This document shows, piece by piece, positions 61,728 to 64,000 of a stretch of DNA of 64,000 nt. Within the stretch, counting starts at the first letter, position 1. Each line of letters opens with the position of its first letter. Below the pieces are notes generated by a model, which saw only the letters and a list, made by a program, of their open reading frames with translations, was not told where the DNA came from and made no database searches. The stretch covers positions 578,313 to 642,312 of the forward strand of contig JAJYUT010000002.1 of the NCBI GenBank assembly GCA_021792365.1, written 5' to 3'. The position numbers and the translations under genes were made by a program. Origin of the DNA: Pseudomonadota bacterium. Its GTDB lineage: Bacteria > Pseudomonadota > Alphaproteobacteria > Dongiales > Dongiaceae.

Positions 61728-62492
61728 TCACTGCATGGTGGAGGGACCTTTCATGTCCCTCGGTCCGCCTTCCGGAAAAATGCCGAGCCGCCGCGCCACC
61801 TCCTGGTAGGCCTCCTCGACATTGCCGAGGTCGCGGCGGAACCGGTCCTTGTCCAGCTTCTCGTTCGTCTTCACGTCCCACAGGCGGCAATTGTCCGGGC
61901 TGATCTCGTCCGCCAGGACGATCCGCATCTCGTCGTTCTCATAGAGGCGCCCGAACTCCAGCTTGAAGTCCACCAGCTTGAGGCCGACGCCGAGGAAGAG
62001 CCCGAGCAGGAAGTCGTTGATGCGCAACGCCAGCGACAGCATCTCGTCGATGTCTTGCGGCGTCGCCCAGCCGAAAGCGGTGATGTGCTCCTCCGAGACC
62101 ATCGGGTCGGCCAGCTCGTCGGACTTGTAATAGTACTCGATGATCGAGCGCGGGAGCTGCGTGCCCTCCGGTATCCCGAAGCGCTTGGCGAGCGAGCCGG
62201 CCACCACGTTGCGCACGACGACCTCGAGCGGGATGATCTCCACCTCGCGCACGAGTTGCTCCCGCATGTTGAGGCGGCGCACGAAATGCGTCGGCACCCC
62301 GATCTCGCCCAGCTTCACCATCAGGTATTCGGAGATACGGTTATTGAGGACGCCCTTTCCGGTGATCGTCCCCTTCTTCTGGTTGTTGAAAGCCGTCGCG
62401 TCGTCCTTGAAATACTGGACCAGGGTCCCAGGCTCCGGACCTTCGAACAAGACCTTCGCCTTGCCTTCGTAAATGCGCCGGCGACGGGTCAT
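61728..62492 (-). CDS. purC: SAICAR synthase
   Basis: A 254-residue enzyme joining CAIR and aspartate to give SAICAR in purine synthesis. Signatures: [14 protein letters not shown] at the N-terminus, [17 protein letters not shown] in the middle and [14 protein letters not shown] (Asp and Glu of the nucleotide site). The ATG at 62492 gives the usual start. First gene of purC-purS-purQ-purL-bolA. The 143-base gap upstream is GC-rich and shows no clear purine riboswitch. Confidence 0.93.
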   Translation of the reverse strand: MTRRRRIYEGKAKVLFEGPEPGTLVQYFKDDATAFNNQKKGTITGKGVLNNRISEYLMVKLGEIGVPTHFVRRLNMREQLVREVEIIPLEVVVRNVVAGSLAKRFGIPEGTQLPRSIIEYYYKSDELADPMVSEEHITAFGWATPQDIDEMLSLALRINDFLLGLFLGVGLKLVDFKLEFGRLYENDEMRIVLADEISPDNCRLWDVKTNEKLDKDRFRRDLGNVEEAYQEVARRLGIFPEGGPRDMKGPSTMQ

Positions 62493-62635
62493 CCGGGGCT
62501 CTCCAATTCTGAAAAAGCGCGCCAACCAAGGGGGCCGAGGTCGGAATCGGCACCCTTCTAGCAGGGGACCCCTGGAAACTCAATCGATCTCGCAGGTGCA
62601 GCGCGACTCGCGCGGGGCAAAATTCCGCTTTAAGA

Positions 62636-63607
62636 TCAGGCGCTTGACGTCGCCACAAGGATCGACAGCTCGGCCAAAAACAGCAACCCACCTATGATCA
62701 GGATGAGGAGCGGGCCGAGCAGCCCGAGCCAACGGGCCGCGTTGCCGCGATTGGGCAGGCGAATGGCGACCTGATGCCGCAGCGCCATGCTGGCCAGCCC
62801 CAGCCCCGCCAGGGTCAAGGCCATGCCCATGGCAATGGCCAGCACCATTACCACGCCGCTGGCCAGGATGCCGTTCGCGAAGGCGAAGGTGAGGATGAGG
62901 ATGGCGCCGGAGCACGGTACGAAGCCGGCCGCCACCGCCAGCAGGCGTCGGTGCCCCGCCCCGCCGTCGTGATGGCCGCCGTGGTGATGGTGGTCGTGAT
63001 CGTGGCCGCAATGGTGATGTCCACCGGTGCCGCGCAGGCGCCGCCATGCGGCGACCAGCATCCCGCCGCCGACCAGCGCGATCGCGCCGAAGCTGACCAG
63101 GCGAATCCAGTGGTTCTGCTCGACCGGCGAGATCATGGTGCGCGCCAGGATCCAGTGCGCGGCCAGCGCGACCACGATGGCGCCGAGCACGTGGCTGACA
63201 GCGATCCAGCTTGCCATGCCGACCCCGTGGATCGGCCGCGCCCGGTTGCCGATGAAATAGCCGACCACGACCGTCTTGCCGTGCCCCACCGCCAGGGTGT
63301 GGAACGCGCCATAGAGAAATGCGGCGAGAATCCCGGCCAGCAGCGCGGCGGAACCTTCGCCGCGCCGGATCGCGCCGAGCTGCCGGTTGAGTTGGCGGCT
63401 GAGGTCGCGCTCGGCGCGCACCACGAAGCCCGCAGCCTGCCGCCAGAGCGATGGCGACACTGGGGGCTGGGCCGCCGCGGATGGTTCGCCGGCCGGAGCC
63501 GGGAACAGAGGCGCGGGCTGCTGCTGCGCTTGGATCGCGGCCGGCCAGGCCAGCAGGGCCGCAAGCAGCGCAAGCAGCGCCAAGATGTGCCGCGCCCTCA
63601 GCGGCAT
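62636..63607 (-). CDS. NicO/RcnA-type nickel-cobalt exporter with His-rich loop
   Basis: A 323-residue polytopic membrane protein of the HoxN/NicO (RcnA) family. A signal-like first helix is followed by FHTLAVGHGKTVVVGYFIG, with the family His-x4-Asp-like metal site. A cytoplasmic or periplasmic loop at about 197-219 contains a dozen His residues, which probably bind nickel or cobalt, then GFVPCSGAILILTFAF. Close relatives export Ni2+/Co2+, though importers share the fold. It starts inside the end of the DUF1007 gene (10 bases). Confidence 0.85.
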   Translation of the reverse strand: MPLRARHILALLALLAALLAWPAAIQAQQQPAPLFPAPAGEPSAAAQPPVSPSLWRQAAGFVVRAERDLSRQLNRQLGAIRRGEGSAALLAGILAAFLYGAFHTLAVGHGKTVVVGYFIGNRARPIHGVGMASWIAVSHVLGAIVVALAAHWILARTMISPVEQNHWIRLVSFGAIALVGGGMLVAAWRRLRGTGGHHHCGHDHDHHHHGGHHDGGAGHRRLLAVAAGFVPCSGAILILTFAFANGILASGVVMVLAIAMGMALTLAGLGLASMALRHQVAIRLPNRGNAARWLGLLGPLLILIIGGLLFLAELSILVATSSA

Positions 63608-64000
63608 TGGATCGAGATCTCCTGCGGGATGACGAAACCGCCGAAATAAGCGCTCTCGGTATCGTCACGCAGCATGGCGCCGCACGGAACGCCTTCCGCA
63701 TTCTCGAGCATCACGGGATCCTGCTGCGCAAGATCGATCGCCACGTAGTATTCCCGGTCGTAGACCTCGGCCGCGAGCGCCGCGTTGCGGGGATCGACCG
63801 GCTCGGGCAGCGGGACCGTCATCCGGAACGTGACGATGCGGTTCTCGTCCGCGCTGGCGACGAACGCCGTCGGTGCGATTGGGTCGAGTTGCCTGCCGTC
63901 GACGAAGATGTAGGTGAAGTAGTGGAACATCGCGAGATTGGGCAACACGCCTTCGCCGACGGCAGTGCTTTCCCATCCATCAAACACGCCATCGCCGTCC
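63598..64000 (-). CDS. DUF1007 periplasmic protein (start cut by window)
   Basis: The frame is open to the window edge, so the N-terminus is missing; only the last 134 codons are seen. It contains DGDGVFDGWES, the Asp-rich turn typical of the DUF1007 family, and ends in the standard YFGGFVIP segment. Such proteins sit beside NicO-type transporters and are thought to handle metal in the periplasm. Overlap with the NicO gene shows one operon. Confidence 0.8.
   Translation of the reverse strand, partial: DGDGVFDGWESTAVGEGVLPNLAMFHYFTYIFVDGRQLDPIAPTAFVASADENRIVTFRMTVPLPEPVDPRNAALAAEVYDREYYVAIDLAQQDPVMLENAEGVPCGAMLRDDTESAYFGGFVIPQEISIQCR

Noticed and set aside
62493-62635. purine riboswitch upstream of purC
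   Set aside because: The gap is GC-rich and shows none of the conserved loop elements of known purine or PRPP sensors that I could recognise.
1-64000. CRISPR array, prophage or insertion sequence
   Set aside because: No regularly spaced direct repeats, no transposase or integrase and no phage structural gene were found in the window.

Overview
The window is GC-rich, densely coded chromosome. It most likely comes from an alphaproteobacterium. Support for this includes the NDUFS4-like complex I accessory subunit at 22526, the bolA/CGFS-glutaredoxin pair, purC-purS-purQ-purL order, membrane-bound PuuD urate oxidase, DUF1194, DUF1127 and DUF2237 proteins, and many GcvA-type LysR regulators. No plasmid, phage, insertion sequence or CRISPR array was seen. 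I cannot fix the genus from the sequence alone.

Left part (1-8263): a truncated CadC-like regulator with TolB-like and TPR regions, a secreted small protein, glycerophosphodiesterase, a two-gene receiver-domain unit, an L-2-haloacid dehalogenase with its full catalytic set, a DUF1194 secreted VWA protein and an aldo/keto reductase. A seven-gene minus-strand operon runs from 14396 down to 7310. It holds a dienelactone-hydrolase/SnoaL fusion, an HpcH-aldolase/SDR fusion whose SDR half lacks the catalytic Tyr, the four core genes of a Liv-type ABC importer, and a nucleoside hydrolase. Its substrate is unknown and no binding protein is encoded with it.

Methylamine-type region (14517-22281): two paralogous FAD/GcvT dehydrogenases of the dimethylglycine/sarcosine family, each next to a palindromic intergenic repeat, then a non-pyrrolysine MttB-family methyltransferase with a divergent LysR regulator. 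tRNA-Pro, the complex I subunit, tRNA-Arg, a phytochelatin-synthase-like protein and a run of small membrane proteins and lipoproteins follow. The ilvD-DUF962-DUF2237 operon closes this section.

Purine catabolism region (29151-44561): uraH-xdhA-xdhB-xdhC, a BMP-family nucleoside/purine ABC importer and an adenine deaminase run on the minus strand. puuD-uraD sit separately beside a divergent LysR gene. Together they encode adenine to hypoxanthine to urate to hydroxyisourate to OHCU to allantoin. An S41-like peptidase and a GIY-YIG protein lie between the two sets.

Right part (44819-64000): regulators, a NYN/OST-HTH protein, tRNA-Leu, a pentapeptide-repeat protein preceded by a translationally coupled small ORF, a CinA-like protein, sfsA, map and radC. 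Next comes an RsbQ-like hydrolase paired with a PAS histidine kinase, lying between intact radC and a decayed, internally deleted second copy of radC. A LigB-type dioxygenase, two small lipoproteins with Gly/Arg/Asn tails, grxD, bolA, the purCSQL operon and a NicO-type metal exporter with a truncated DUF1007 partner finish the window.
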